A stretch of DNA of 64,000 bases, from NCBI RefSeq assembly GCF_963259705.1, contig NC_081847.1, positions 88,100,485 to 88,164,484 on the forward strand, given 5' to 3'. Numbering within the stretch: position 1 is the stretch's first letter; each line of letters starts with the position of its first letter. Below, one piece after another: positions 1 through 11,771 of the stretch. The notes beneath the pieces are model-generated. The model did no database searches, was not told where the DNA came from, and saw only the letters and a list, made by a program, of their open reading frames with translations. The translations under genes and the position numbers were made by a program. The stretch is from Myotis daubentonii (taxonomy: Eukaryota; Chordata; Mammalia; Chiroptera; Vespertilionidae).

Positions 1-372
1 CTGGAATCCTGCCATTTACACCACAATACAGCAATCCAAGTCACTGCGAGTGAGTCAGCTGGGCATAGGCTCAGGAAAGAAAGTCCAATCTCGGGTCACC
101 AAAATGGTAGTGGAAAGGGGATCTGGCCCTTCTAGGAGAAAGACTTGAGGGGTTTAGAAGGTGTATTCCCCCTATTTTTCTTTCTGAGTAGGATGCAACA
201 ACAGGAAATCTTGCATATAAGAAGAGATCTTATCCTATTTCAAAACAGAAACAAAAACAACCCCCAAAGTAAATAAATGAGTGCTCTCAAAAAGATGGAC
301 TGGGACATTAGCCTTAGAATCTTCTCTCACACTAACCGGGACAGCAAACGACCTTTGACCTTCGGTCTAAGG
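1..372. other. Unassigned non-coding DNA
   Basis: No open frame or repeat that I recognise. There is an A-rich patch at about 240-275. The segment ends at the palindromic MITE. Confidence 0.4.
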
Positions 373-627
373 CAGTGGTTCTCAACCTTGGCTGCACATT
401 AGAATCACCTGGGAATCTTTTTAAAATCCTGATTTCTGGGCCTCATCTCTGGAAATTCTGTTTCTTTGTTACTAATGTTGTGGCCCCACCCCATGACAAA
501 GAAACAGAATGTTGTGGCCCCACCCCATAACAAAGAAACAGAATTTCCGGAGGATGAGGCCCAGAACTTAGGATTTTAAAAAGATTCCCAGGTGATTCTA
601 ATGTGCAGCCAAGGTTGAGAACCACTG
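373..627. mobile_element. Palindromic hAT-Charlie-type MITE
   Basis: The element begins CAGTGGTTCTCAACC and ends with its reverse complement. The two arms (about 371-470 and 528-629) are almost exact inverted copies over about 100 bp, so the strand could fold into one long hairpin. The centre holds a 34-bp tandem duplication (477-510 and 511-544, one mismatch) containing GTTGTGGCCCCACCCCA. The CAGTGG termini fit MER5-like hAT-Charlie elements. The 8-bp flanks (GTCTAAGG and CCCTATAG) only partly agree, so target duplication is weak. I cannot assign the subfamily. Confidence 0.7.
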
Positions 628-1664
628 CCCTATAGCATTTTACCACACCTTCCTGTTGATTTGGAGATTGCAAATAGTAACTGACCACAATATGCAACAA
701 GCTCCCTCTTCTCTTTCTTTCTTTTCTCCCTCCTTCCCTACACTTGACTTCTCATTCCAGAGTATGGAAGACAGGAAATACTACCACCACCTGCCAGGGG
801 TGACATATAGGAAAACTGAGGCTGGAATTGAAATCCTCAGCAGTAGTTGCCGTGGTGAATGGCTATCTCACCTTTTTTTTTATCCTTTCCAAAACAGCAG
901 CATTATTTTACAACCCATTTGCAAAGGCATGGGAAACATTGTAATAGTTGCTGAAAATACAAGTGATCAAGTGTTATACCTGAAGCTCTGATGATAGCTG
1001 CTGGGAGAGGCAGCAAAAAAAAAAAAAGTGCAAAGAGAATTTCTGTGGCGGTGATGACCTTGTGCAGGAACTTGGAGAATGAGTAGGTAGATGGATGGCA
1101 GAAGACAAAAGATCAAATACATTAAAGACTCTGTTTCTTTCCTTTAGACTGCTGGCTGATTGAAATTGTCATCACGACCATGATACAGTGATGGAAGGTA
1201 TCTTAAAGTGGCTTGCATAAATGTAATACATTTTTAAAAAATAAATAAATAAAAAGCAACTGAAAATATGCCTGTTTCAAAGTCAATTGGAAGAAGAAAA
1301 AGTTAATGAAGTATATTCAAAGTGGAAAATAAGTAAAATATATATATAATCAGCTAAAGGAAAGAATTATAATCAGCTAAAGGGAAGAATTAGAGTTAAT
1401 ATTATTTTGTAATAAGATAGTAATCTCACAATAAATAAGATGGTTTGACAAAAACCATGAGGCTTGCTTTTAGAGTGACAAAATTGATTAAAGTGAGGGA
1501 TATAAACTGGGGACCATGTGCTGGGCTGCAAGAGGTCTATGAAATCCTGAAAATATTTTGCAAAATTTTTAAAAAATATTATGCACTCCCCATCCCCTTA
1601 AACAATGTGCCTAGCAGAATACTATTTAGAAAAGTCTGATCTAATTGCATTCTACATCAGCATT
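628..1664. other. Unassigned non-coding DNA
   Basis: Contains a poly-A run near 1014-1027, an A-rich TAAATAAA patch near 1231-1255 that may be a worn retroposon tail, and a short tandem duplication (listed separately). A 111-codon frame at 656-991 shows no domain and low-complexity composition, so it is not called. Confidence 0.4.
1348..1393. repeat. 23-bp tandem duplication
   Basis: Two adjacent 23-bp copies beginning AATCAGCTAAAGG (1348-1370 and 1371-1393) agree at 21 of 23 positions. This looks like a simple replication-slippage duplication. Confidence 0.8.
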
Positions 1665-1760
1665 TCTCCTTTATAAAGTTTAGGAAACTAAGGCCCAAAT
1701 GAGTGAAGTGATTTACTTGTCATAGCTAATAGGTAACTACTTCTGAATGACCCCTACAGC
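1665..1760 (-). repeat. MIR-like SINE fragment, antisense
   Basis: Antisense MIR order is visible: a worn 'gaggaaactgaggc'-like phrase (AGGAAACTAAGGCCCAAATG), then a run like 'aagtgacttgtcacagctaataggt'. It is heavily diverged, and the boundaries are rough. Confidence 0.5.
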
Positions 1761-1835
1761 TCTGTTGTCCAGTTGGTACTCTGGTATCCTCTACCCGTGA
1801 CTTTCTTTTGCAGAACATCTGCTGTTGGTCACTGT

Positions 1836-2215
1836 ATTAATTTCTTAGGACTGCTATAATGAAGCACCACATCATGAGTCACTTAAAACAAGAATTATTC
1901 TTCTACAATTCTAGAGGCCAGAAGTCTAAAATCAAGATATTAGCAGGGCCATATTCTCTTGGGGACTCTGGGTAGAATCCTTCCTTGCCTCATCCTTGCT
2001 CCTGGTGTTGGCCTTAAGTCCTTGGTAGTCCTTGGCTTGCAGCTATATCTTTCCAGTCTATCACACATAGCTTTCCCCCTTTGTGTCTCTATCTTCACAT
2101 GGCATTGTCCTCTTCATATAAGGACAATGGTCATTTTGGATTAGGATTCACTCTGAGGACCTTATCTTAACTTGATTACATCCGCAAAGCTATGCCAAAT
2201 AAGATACTGTGGTTT
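1836..2215 (-). mobile_element. MLT1 LTR (ERVL-MaLR), antisense
   Basis: Reads as the reverse complement of an MLT1 LTR. Landmarks in order are TTCTTAGGACTGCTATAATG, the AATTCTAGAGGCCAGAAGTC block, GAATCCTTCCTTGCCTC, CTTCACATGGCATTG, CATATAAGGACAATGGTC and ATTACATCCGCAAAGC. It is a solo LTR fragment missing its far end. The family is ancient in placental mammals. Confidence 0.8.
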
Positions 2216-3074
2216 AGGTCATCAGCTTCTCTTTTTGGGTAACATAATTCTACTTAGAAGAGTCATCTATTTCTCTCCATCCTCCTTCCTAAAATAGCTG
2301 CTCTTCTCTAGCCTTGTAAAGCTATCATTCCAAAAATAACTGAATGCATCCTACTCAACCTTCTTCCATTGAGGTTCAGGTCCATCATTTCACTAAGTCA
2401 TAAGCAAATTGTCCTAACTTCTAAGGAAAGATAAGGTGCTATTGTTCTACATTTGAACTTTAACCCAATTTGGAGAGCTGAGCCCCTCCACATGCTCTGT
2501 TGTGTTGACTCTGAATCATTGATAATTAGTCTCTTGGACCTCCACACATCTGACATCAATAAAGAACTATTTTTTTTTCTGGCTTCTTTATGAGTATATC
2601 TTGAGGAGAAAAGTCAAAGCCTTCCTGAAGGAAAGATATATTATACCTATTGCTTTTTCCAATCTACAAAGCTGGTCCCTCCATCATAAAAGAAAATTAG
2701 AGAGGTCTGACATTATCTCTGCTTCCTATGGCTGAGTTGACTATTACCCAACCTTTGTCAATTTGGGAATCCAAAGGGTAAAAACACACACAAAAACAAT
2801 ATTTTTTTTAAATGAAAGGCTGCCCAAATTTTATGTTCTATTTCCTTATTAGATAGCTATTTTGACCCTTTTAGATAAATGGGCGTTTTTAGCATCTTTG
2901 GCCTTGATAAGAAACTTCACAATTCTCATGGGAAATTACAAATCTCAGACCATCCTGACCCACAGAAAGGAACTGTCATTTTTGTTTATTACTTCCTTAA
3001 ATTCTCCTGAAACTCTCTAGAGACCATTTGTTAAAATGCGCAACAGAAACTAATATAAAGATAGGGTGCTAAAA
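2216..3074. other. Unassigned non-coding DNA
   Basis: AT-rich, without a recognisable gene or young repeat. Short poly-T and poly-A runs at about 2570 and 2800. Confidence 0.35.
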
Positions 3075-3415
3075 CTTAGAAAAATACTGCCATTTGCAAC
3101 AACATGACTGGACCTTAAGGACATTATGCTAAGTGAAATAAGCCAGTCAGAAAAAGCTAAGAACCATATGACTTCATTCATATGTGGAATATAAAACTGA
3201 AACTCGTGACTACAAACAACAGTGTGGTGGTTGCCAAAGGGAAAGGGGTTGGGGGAGAAGGGAGTCCTAATATATGACAGGAGAAGATTTGACTTTGGGT
3301 GGTGGTTACACAGTGCAATATACAGATCTTGTAACATAGAAATCCACACCTGAAACCTATATGATCATGTCAACCAATGTCACCCCAATACATTCCATTT
3401 TTTAAAAAAAGAAGA
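3075..3415 (+). mobile_element. L1 3' end (ORF2 C-terminus and 3' UTR)
   Basis: Contains the L1 ORF2-end signature ATTATGCTAAGTGAAATAAG followed by CATATGACTTCATTCATATG, GTGGTGGTTGCCAAAGG and the tail phrase CACACCTGAAACCTATATGA, ending in an A-rich run at 3403-3412. It is 5'-truncated, as most L1 copies are. The divergence suggests an L1MA-age laurasiatherian copy. Confidence 0.75.
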
Positions 3416-4584
3416 CATAACAAGTAGTATACACTGAATAAGTGAATTGCTTTTAATGCCATTTAAACACTTTAATGTTATAACATAAAAGTTGTATATT
3501 GATATATTAACTATCTTTAAGATTGAGAAGAAAACTCACTCTTAGGTTGAATGAGATTAAGCCATTTTTCTTACCTACAGCTGGTTTTGAGATTGCACCC
3601 ACACTGTGTTAGTGAATTCAAGAAGGACAGAATTGTACCCACTACATTTCCCTACCTACAAGCATCCTGAAACCTTGAGTTGTCTAGAAGGACATTAGTA
3701 GCTTGTCACTGTGTGTGATACTTGCCTATGCACATGGCACAGTATCAAGGGATCCTGCCAAATTTGGTTTGAAAACTAGTCTAAACTATTTCATTTCACC
3801 TTGGCAACCTCTCTTCTGGGACCAGATTGCTTCTGAGAGCAAATTTCACCTCTTGACCTTAGATTAAAGGCTGTCTGTCAACTTTCTCTCTTCTCATCTC
3901 CCTTTTCTACAACAGATGTGGCATTAACATATACATGTGCCTCTTCTAATGGCTTTATTATCAGTCATGTCTCCTCATTCATCCCACTTGTTGGCATCTC
4001 AAGTGACTCCATTCCACACATTTCTGGCAAAAGACTTCCTGAGGTATCATAAATGGCCATTGAGTTTCTGGACAGTAGACTTGACACTGTGTTCCAATAA
4101 TTGCTGCTAACAGGTGGTAGAAAACTGGGTTGTCTGGAATTTTTGAACCTGATTTCATCTTCCAACTCCATATGTATAATTCTTTATGTCTCTACCATTC
4201 TGTTCTTGGCTCTATTTGTTTCTTCAAATTTTGCAACTATCTGAAACAGCAGAGGACTGATTTCCCAGCATTTGGAACAAGTAAATGAGTTTGACTTTTG
4301 CAGATACTCATGAATATCTCTGCATGTGCATCAACACCTGAACTGAAGGTCAGCAACTGAGTGAAACAACCAGATACTTTAACAGAAATAAATATGCCCA
4401 TCATGGGTAATAAAAAATAATAAAATCAATATTGATCTGATGGGAAAATTCCTTCAAAATGAGAAACATGGTGAACCCAATTTTAGTGAGGAGAAACATA
4501 CACAGATTGAGCATTGGACATTGGATGAATAAAACAAACACTAGTTGCTTTGAAGTTTTTGTTGCTTTTATCTTTATTTCTTTA
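3416..4584. other. Unassigned non-coding DNA
   Basis: Nothing that I can name. The pyrimidine-rich section near 3780-4000 could be worn L2, but I cannot support that. Confidence 0.3.
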
Positions 4585-5065
4585 TTTTTACTCTTAAGAT
4601 ACAGTCCAAATTCCTTAATATGGCCCTTTATATTTTCAGTCCCTAGCTCACCCCTCTCCAACCTTGTACTCTATGTCCAAGCAAACTGAACATTTTATAT
4701 TTGATAAAGACAATGTACTCTGTCTCGATTCTAAGCTCTTCATAGATTATTCTTATCTTCCTAGCATAGTTTTCCCCTCTATCTTTACATTTCTATTTCC
4801 TTAAGATCTCAATATATAATTTCTTCCAAGAAACTTTCCCTGACTCGTTTACTGTGCAAAGTGCCACCACTTTCTACAATTACAAGTTATTCTATAGCCC
4901 ATACCATGCACTTGACACCAAGTGTTATGAGGCTCTGGCTCTTTTTCACTCTGTCCCACCTTGAACCCTATGAAAACATAGACCCCCTTCTATCACATTA
5001 ATCAAAGCACCTACAAGTACATTGCCAGATACATGCAATGCTTAAATATGTGATGAGTGAAAGCA
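4585..5065 (+). mobile_element. L2 3' portion, sense
   Basis: The order of phrases matches the L2 3' region: ACAGTCCAAATTCCTTAATA, a 'ttccaagaaactttccctgactc' block, then CACTTGACACC and a terminal 'atgcttaaatatgtgatgagtg' like the L2 tail. It is very diverged. Confidence 0.6.
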
Positions 5066-5214
5066 CAAATAAATATGAAGGTAAGAACAGATTTGCTTTC
5101 CAAAAGATAAAAGCCTTAAAATACTTATGCTACTCAGTTGAAGCCAAAAGGTCACATTTAAAAATTAACATTTATTGATCCCTCAGATTGGGCCTCCAAT
5201 TAGTGTCTGTAGCA

Positions 5215-6305
5215 CTGACTTTTCTCTTGAGCTCCATCCTTAAACATCCAAGTTCCTCTTAAACTTCAATTAAATGTCTGATTTCAAACTTAACATGTCT
5301 AAGAGGTTTTTTAATGGTTCTTCCACAAACCTGACCTGCCTGCAGTCTTTCCCAACTGTTTTGGTAATTACATAGGCAAAAAATATCTGTGCAATTTATT
5401 GTCAAGCCCAAAATCTTGGAATCATTTTCGACTCTTCTAATTGTCCCCAACATCCAGTGCATCAGTAAATTTCTTAATTTTACCTTAAAATACATCCAAG
5501 TTTGACAATTTCTTATCATTTTCCAAGCTATCGCCTCATTTCAGCTGTATTAGTACGGTGGCCTCCTAGCAGATCTCCTTGTTTTCATTCTTATCTATTC
5601 CAATCTATTCTCACAGAATCAGAGTGACCTCTTAAAGCATAAGTCAATCCATGTCTTTCCTACGCACAAAACCTAAAAGGTCTCTGCACTGAGAAGACAG
5701 ACATAAGCCCCAACAGGGGCCCACAAGGTTTCTGTGACCCGGCCTCCTCATCGTCCCTGATCTCTCCCCCCGCTCTCTGTCCCTAACCCAGCTCCAGGGA
5801 CATTGGTGTCCTTGCTGTTCCTTCAATGGTCAGGCCTTCTCCCACCTCTGGGCCTTTTGCCGTCCTGTCCCCTGTCCCCTGTCCCAGGAACAGGCTTCCC
5901 TCAGATACCATCTTCTCTCACTTCCTTCAAGTCTTGTTAAACTAACACCTTCTCAGGGAGGCCTCTGGACCACTTTTTAAAAAACTGCCATTGATGCAGA
6001 ACCAGGGCTGGGGTGGAGCCTGGATTCTGTATTCCCGCACGCTCTCGCGTGATCTGGGGCAGCGGATCCTCCAACCACGCTGTGCAATTTCCTGTTTACC
6101 ATTCCTGTTCTTCTTTTCTTTAGACCTGGTACACTTTACCTTCTAATACATTACATCCCTTACTATTTATTCTGTTACTCACCTGTCTCCTCTTACTGCA
6201 ATAGTTGCATGGGACAGGGATTGTCTCTTTTGTCAACTGCTGTGTTCCCAGCGACTGGAAAAAAACTTAGCATAATAGGAATTCAGTAACATTTGTTAAA
6301 GAACA
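5215..6305 (+). mobile_element. L2 LINE ORF2/3' UTR fragment, sense
   Basis: About 1.1 kb runs collinearly with L2. Landmarks are TCAAACTTAACATGTCTAAG, CCCCAACATCCAGTGCATCA, CAGAATCAGAGTGACCTCTT, GGGCCTTTTGCCG, and a 3' end reading GTGTTCCCAGCGACTGG then ATTCAGTAACATTTGTTAAA. No reading frame survives. This is one of the longest old elements in the window. Confidence 0.8.
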
Positions 6306-8469
6306 AATGTGTAGGACGCCAATGCTGCAACCTAAATATGCCTTGCTCCATGCCTACAAAATCTCTTATTAAGGGAAATCTAGGGAAAGGCTCATTGTTC
6401 CCAGTGAGACAACAGGCATTTCTAGAAAGTACCATTCTAATCATTCCACCAGCTGTGGCCTCCCGGTAGCAGCTGACCTAGGAGTGGCCCGAGCTAGAAT
6501 CCAGCGATGGCCAGGGTCATTCTGCCCAGTCAAGTCGAACAGATCTTTCACCCTTGAGTTTAGGCATCTCAGCTCCAGGGATATTTTTTCCCATAATGCA
6601 GATTGCTCCCAAGCTCTCCATGTAATTCTCTTTCAAGAGGAAACTTTGTGATTTTGTGCACTTCTTGTGTTTTTTCCAGCCCTGAAATTCTAAGATCCCC
6701 TAACTCTAGGGGAGGTATGTATCAGTGTAAGAAGCTTAACTGTGATTCAATAATAACTCACTTTTGTTTTTCTGAGCCATAGCTTGATGGAAACTCTTTC
6801 CCCAGTGGCCCCTGAAAGTGGAACAAGTACTGTTGGCTATACCAGCTTTGCCACAGCTGGTAATGAGAGAAGCAAGAATTCTCCAGGCAGGATGAGCAGA
6901 CAGAGAAGTAACTGATTTTTGTTCAGAGACCATAGCTGAAAACACAGGCATCATCTGCAGCACTCACTCCCCAGTTTCCAATGTGGAAACCCATTAGAGA
7001 AACCACGAGAGCATTGGCAGATTTCAAATAGAAGTTTGCCGCGAAAGACTGCCTTTGAAAAATAATGGGCTTGGAAACTTACTATTTGAATAACCCTAAG
7101 GAAGGTATTTCAAGCCAGGGCATTTCTCTTCTACGTGATTTGGTGGGAGAGGATTCTCTTGCTTTATTTTGTTTAAGCCATGTGGCTATTTAAAAATCCA
7201 TACATTTTGTGTGTAAGGACTAACTAAATTCATAACCAAAGAATCAACCTTTCTTGATTTTGTTTTCAAGCATTTTGTAGTTTGTAAACATTGGCTTTAA
7301 ATTGGCCTACACATCGGAGTTGGTTGTGGTCATTTGGGAGTTCCACCTTAGGTAAACCCTTCGCTGCCACAGGCCACCATAAAAACGTTATAAATTGAAT
7401 GGAGACTTGTCATATTGCTATTTAGACTCTAAAGGGCTTAGTGGTTATTGAAGTGAGAGCCTAGTGACCCATCTGAGTATAATGGCAAGAGAGTCAGTGA
7501 CCCAGAGGTCAGCCTGTGGCATAGCATCCAAGGGTCAGGCCAGGCTACCATCCTCCTGAATTGCTGGCAGATTCACTCTGAGGACCCACAGATACAAGTG
7601 CTGTCTTCTGCCACCCTGCCCTTGGCTTCCTCGCTCCTTCCAACACTCCGGTGGGCCATAGAGGGCACCTTGAATATCACATGTGAAAAGGCAAGAACAC
7701 AAAGGGGAAGAGAATTTGAAAAGCCAAAACAATCTTCACTTTGGATATTTATGCTAGTTCCACTCAGCAATTCATTTTTTTCTTAAGGGCACTACATCAA
7801 ATAGTTTTGTATCTTTGGTTTTACTGCTGTGCAGTAAAGACCACTGAACTGATTTGCAATATAGTAAATACTGATTTCCGGGTCTTGGGAAAGAGTCAAT
7901 ATCCAACTACCTGACACGATCTCTTCTAATAGTAGGGGAAACTTGCCATCTTTTTTCTAGAAACCTTCTAATTTTTATTTATTTCATGCAAATTCATCAG
8001 CTTTTTCTGTTGTTCCTAGATCTACAGCCAATTTTCACAAGGACTGGTAAAAAAAAATACTAAAAACTTGGAATTTAAAATCTTTGTTCTCATCTTCCTG
8101 TTGATCATTCTGATATTCTGATGTATATTATTTATAGGAAAAGATGTGGACTCACTCAGAAATAAGACTTCCTTCAAAATGTATGCAAATACATTAAGTT
8201 GAGAAAGGCTGTTCCACTAAGAGGTTTCGAAGTATAACATAAACAACTGAGCATTTATGGTACATATTGCCATGGTTTCTCATGAAGTCATTTTCAGATC
8301 CCATCTTTTATGTTATTCTATGAAAACTGAGAAAGCAGAACTGGCAAGATCTTTCAACCAAGATCAAAACAAAATTAATGCAATTTTGGGAAAAAAATTG
8401 CTTTAAAAATGAGAATCGGTGGGGCTCAGAGTTTTAAGAAACACTGTCTCACAAGACTGTGTATTCCTC
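6306..8469. other. Unassigned non-coding DNA
   Basis: About 2.2 kb with no repeat I can name. Short chance frames overlap on both strands at 7,535-7,786, which argues against coding. It is a reasonable place to look for conserved non-coding sequence. Confidence 0.35.
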
Positions 8470-8580
8470 CCTGAGACAGTTGTCCTTAAAGACAGTGACT
8501 ATATCTTCCATTTCTGTACATTGAATGCCTAGTGTTTGAAGCTAGAGTAGGCATTCGATACATATGTGTTAAGTTAAATT
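8470..8580 (+). repeat. L2 3' terminal fragment, sense
   Basis: Resembles the last 100 bp of L2: GACAGTGACTATATCTTCC, then GAATGCCTAGTGTTTGAAGC and GTAGGCATTCGATACATATG. Confidence 0.55.
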
Positions 8581-9410
8581 CCATTGACTTCTCCTCAGAT
8601 CAGGGATGGGAAACAGAATAGAACTTTCTACGCTATCATGCCCGTTTACTTGAGAGAAACATATTATATCTAATTAAGCATTTGATTATGTTCAAGTACC
8701 TCACTTTAAAATGAACTTAGTTGCCTAGAGTAAAAATTTAAAACTATTTTTACTTCAGAAAACGAAGTGAAAATAGAACCAGCTGGATAAAACCTAAATC
8801 AAATTAGATGATATTTTTCCAATATTTGCACTGATGAAATAAATTATTGAGTGGTTTTGTTGATTTTTTTCTGTTAGATACATAAACCTCACTGAAAAAT
8901 TGTGTCTCTTTGTTGTGGCTCCTTTTGTGAACTTTCATGAGGCACAAAGCTGAGAAAATATTTGAGACATTTTTTTTTTCAAATTCATGGTTCTTTCTCA
9001 TTTACCAGACTTTTTTCTGTATAACAAAAATATTAAGGAATTCATTATTAGAAGAGGCAACGTTCTGATTTTTTACAAGGAGAAATGAGCCTTCTAAACA
9101 CAAACTTGATTTTTATTACTTGTGATATTTGTTTAGTTGTTCTGTAAGTAATAATGTATAGGCATCAGCAGTAATTCAATTTGTACTGAGTAGAAAATAT
9201 GCCTAGACTGCTGGGCATGCAGAATCACTGAGCATAAGGCCAAATGTCAGCATCAAGACAGGAACTTGATGAATCATCATTGATTATAGTGTTATTGATG
9301 GTTTCTCCTGATGTATAAGGTGATTTCTTGCCAGTGATTCCCTCCATGACCTTGGACCATTCATGTTACTCTAACTCAGTTTCCTCAACTAAAAAGAGGT
9401 GGATGACAAA
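8581..9410. other. Unassigned AT-rich DNA
   Basis: No gene or repeat recognised. A poly-T run lies at about 8,971-8,980. Confidence 0.35.
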
Positions 9411-9421
9411 AGGGACAAGGA

Positions 9422-9610
9422 GCCTGTCTGGTGTTGCTCAATTGGTTGAGTGCTATCCCCTGTTGCCGGTTCCATTCCCAGGTTGGGGGTATGCAGGAGG
9501 CAGCCAATCGATGCTTCTCTCTCATCAATGTTTCTTTCTCTCTCTCCCTCCCTCCCTCCCTCCCTCTCTCTACCTTCCCTTTTCCTCTCTCTAAAATCAA
9601 CTTTTAAAAG
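9422..9610 (+). mobile_element. Ves SINE (first of a pair), sense
   Basis: The tRNA-derived head is degenerate (GCTCAATTGGTTGAGTGCTA, then GGTTCCATTCCCAGG), followed by the Ves body AGGAGGCAGCCAATCGATGC, a CTCC microsatellite at about 9,541-9,568 and the AAAATCAACTTTTAAAA tail. The left flank AGGGACAAGGA (9,411-9,421) resembles the sequence after the tail, AGGGTCAAGGA (9,611-9,621), which supports a target duplication. Confidence 0.8.
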
Positions 9611-9621
9611 AGGGTCAAGGA

Positions 9622-9753
9622 TCCCGGCCAGCATGCCTCAGTGGTTGAGCGTCGACCTATGAACCAGGAGGTCACAGTTCGATTCCCTGTCAAGGGCACC
9701 AAAAAAAAAAGACAAATAAATAAGTAAATAAAAGGGAATAAATAAATAAAAGG
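9622..9753 (+). mobile_element. Ves SINE head with A-rich tail (second of a pair)
   Basis: Holds only the tRNA-like head (CGGCCAGCATGCCTCAGTGG, GTTGAGCGTCGACC, AGTTCGATTCCC), followed directly by an A-rich AAATAAATA tail; the usual Ves body is absent. GGGTCAAGGA occurs immediately before (9,612-9,621) and after (9,754-9,763), an exact 10-bp target duplication. Confidence 0.8.
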
Positions 9754-9763
9754 GGGTCAAGGA

Positions 9764-10679
9764 AACGATGGGGAGAGATGACAACATAGGCCAACCATAT
9801 ACAGATCGAGGAACGTGAACCCAGCCAATTTCTTTGAAATGTTCCATGAATATAAAGCTTTATTTACTATTCAGAATCTAGACAGACACCATAGCACTAG
9901 GCTCTCATCCTATCTTCTTATTCTCCTTGAAAATATAATTCAGAAGTTATGCACAAGATGAAAATCTGTCTAAAAAGAGCAACAATAAGCATTAGCAGAA
10001 TCAACGCTTAGTTCTCTTAGAGTAGATTATCCTCGGCAAATCTTGCCTGCAAGGACAATATTCCACCTCACTGCTCATTTTGTTAACAGCTCACATCTAT
10101 TTACTCTTAACTTGGCGTGTAGCTTGCATTCAAGCACTAAAGTCATTTAGAAATGTGAAATTCATAAACTGCTGTGGATGAAAGAGCCTTTGAAAATCAC
10201 CTATGCCTATCATCAGTCTGAAGGACTCTCAGAAGCTTGAACAATCCCAGTAATGTGGAACTCACTACTTCCTGGGGCAACCTATTCTATCTTTGGACCA
10301 AGTCCTTCCTTACTCCAGAAAGAAGAAATAGTAACTGTGCTTTAGCTATGTTTTCATATCAGTCTGGTATACTAATTCTCCTTTCCCAGCCTATGGTGAA
10401 TTGCAAAAAGGAGTTGAGAGCATTTAAGTAGGGAAATGGACCGTTTCCTATTTAGATTGTTTTGACAAATAAAAGCCCAAACCTTTGGGACATTCACAGA
10501 GTAAATAAAATTTTCATGATAGCACAAACAACCATTTAATTAATATTAAAGGAGCCTCTTTTCCAAAACCAATATCAAAGGTTATTATAGACACCATCTG
10601 TGACTAGCCATATTGTACTTTCAGACTTCCACGTTTTATATGCCTTAAGATACCACTCTAAGACCATGTACGAGCATGT
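9764..10679. other. Unassigned DNA with a possible ancient repeat
   Basis: The stretch 10,225-10,330 (GTGGAACTCACTACTTCCTG, then GGGCAACCTATTC) resembles a very old dispersed LINE-derived repeat whose name I cannot fix. The remainder is unassigned. Confidence 0.3.
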
Positions 10680-11190
10680 CACAAGAAATTAATCTTCTGT
10701 TTTTCCCTGGCTCCTATTGAAGTTACCTCTAGTTCACAACACATATACAAATCCTTGTCCTATGTTCATCCCCCTAAAAATACAATGCTAGTATTTCTTT
10801 TCTTCCCATTCTTTGTCAAGTTTTATTCTCAAAAGATTATTTTACTCATTATTGCTCCTTCTTTGCCACATTTTTACTCTTTAACTCATTGCCATCTGAC
10901 TTTTATCCTAAGTATTATGATAATACTACTCTTTTAAGATCACAATCAATTCCTAATTGGCAAATCCGAAGAACAAATTTCTCAGATCTTAACCCTAACA
11001 TACCTCAGTGATGCACCTAATTCTGTTGATTGCTAGCTTTGTCTTGTACCTCATCACTTGTCATCTACCCTCAACTTTTTGTGTTGTTCTACCTCTCCAT
11101 TAAGTAAGTATTGTTACTCTCCAAGGAGCCACCTTTGCAAATTTTCTATTTTTCCTCACAACCTCTTCTGGAGAAGTCCCATCTATTTTG
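10680..11190 (+). mobile_element. L2 ORF2 fragment, sense
   Basis: Worn but collinear L2 order: ATCACAATCAATTCCTAATT-like text standing for the 'aaggtcaccaatgacc' block, CTCAGATCTTAACCCTAAC, ATTCTGTTGATTGC, and TTGTTCTACCTCTCCATTAA. Confidence 0.45.
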
Positions 11191-11533
11191 AGTTTTCCCT
11201 GTTGCCTACATACCTCTAGCCCTGACCTCTCCACAAGTTGTAGGCTCATTTTCCTCATGAATGGAATAAAATACGAGATAATATTTAAAAGATAAATAAG
11301 AATTAGTCATGAAATGTGGATGGAAGGATACTGGAGAGAAAAAAAACATTATTAGAAGATAGAAAATAATATTGAAAAGATTGGCAATAAAAAAAGGTCT
11401 ATCCAAAGAAATAAATGAAGCAGAGCTAGAAAAGGGTATACATGAGAAATCTGGATGGTGCTATAGAAGAGCTAGGTCATATGAGGCTTTGTAATCCTTG
11501 TAAAGGAGTTTGGACTTTATTCCAAGGGTCAAA

Positions 11534-11741
11534 CTACAGCGGGAAGACTGGGGAGGGTTGGGAAGAGGGAGTTAAGAGATCAACCAAAGAACTTGTATGC
11601 ATGCATATAACCAATGGACACAAGACATTGGCGGGTAGGGGAGGCCAGGGGAAGGTCAAGGGGAGAAAAAAAAGAGGAGACATACTCTTTGTAATACTTT
11701 AAGCAATAAAACAAAATTAAAAAAATAAATAAAAATAAATT
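11534..11741 (+). mobile_element. Young bat L1 3' UTR tail
   Basis: Carries the lineage's L1 3' UTR signature GAACTTGTATGCATGCATAT, then ACCAATGGACAC, a GGGGAGAAAAAA block, TTTGTAATACTTTAAGCAAT and an A-rich tail. Flanking AGGGTCAAA (11,525-11,533) and AGGATCAAA (11,742-11,750) form a 9-bp target duplication with one mismatch. It is a strongly 5'-truncated insertion of about 210 bp. Confidence 0.8.
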
Positions 11742-11771
11742 AGGATCAAAGGAATTTCATGATCATATCTA

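Noticed and set aside
656..991. 111-codon plus-strand open frame
   Set aside because: No domain, low-complexity Ser/Phe/Pro start, no promoter, splice or poly-A context. Length is within chance for AT-balanced DNA.
1908..1921. TCTAGAGGCC as a Helitron 3' end
   Set aside because: It belongs to the MLT1 LTR block (AATTCTAGAGGCCAGAAGTC); no hairpin or TC partner.
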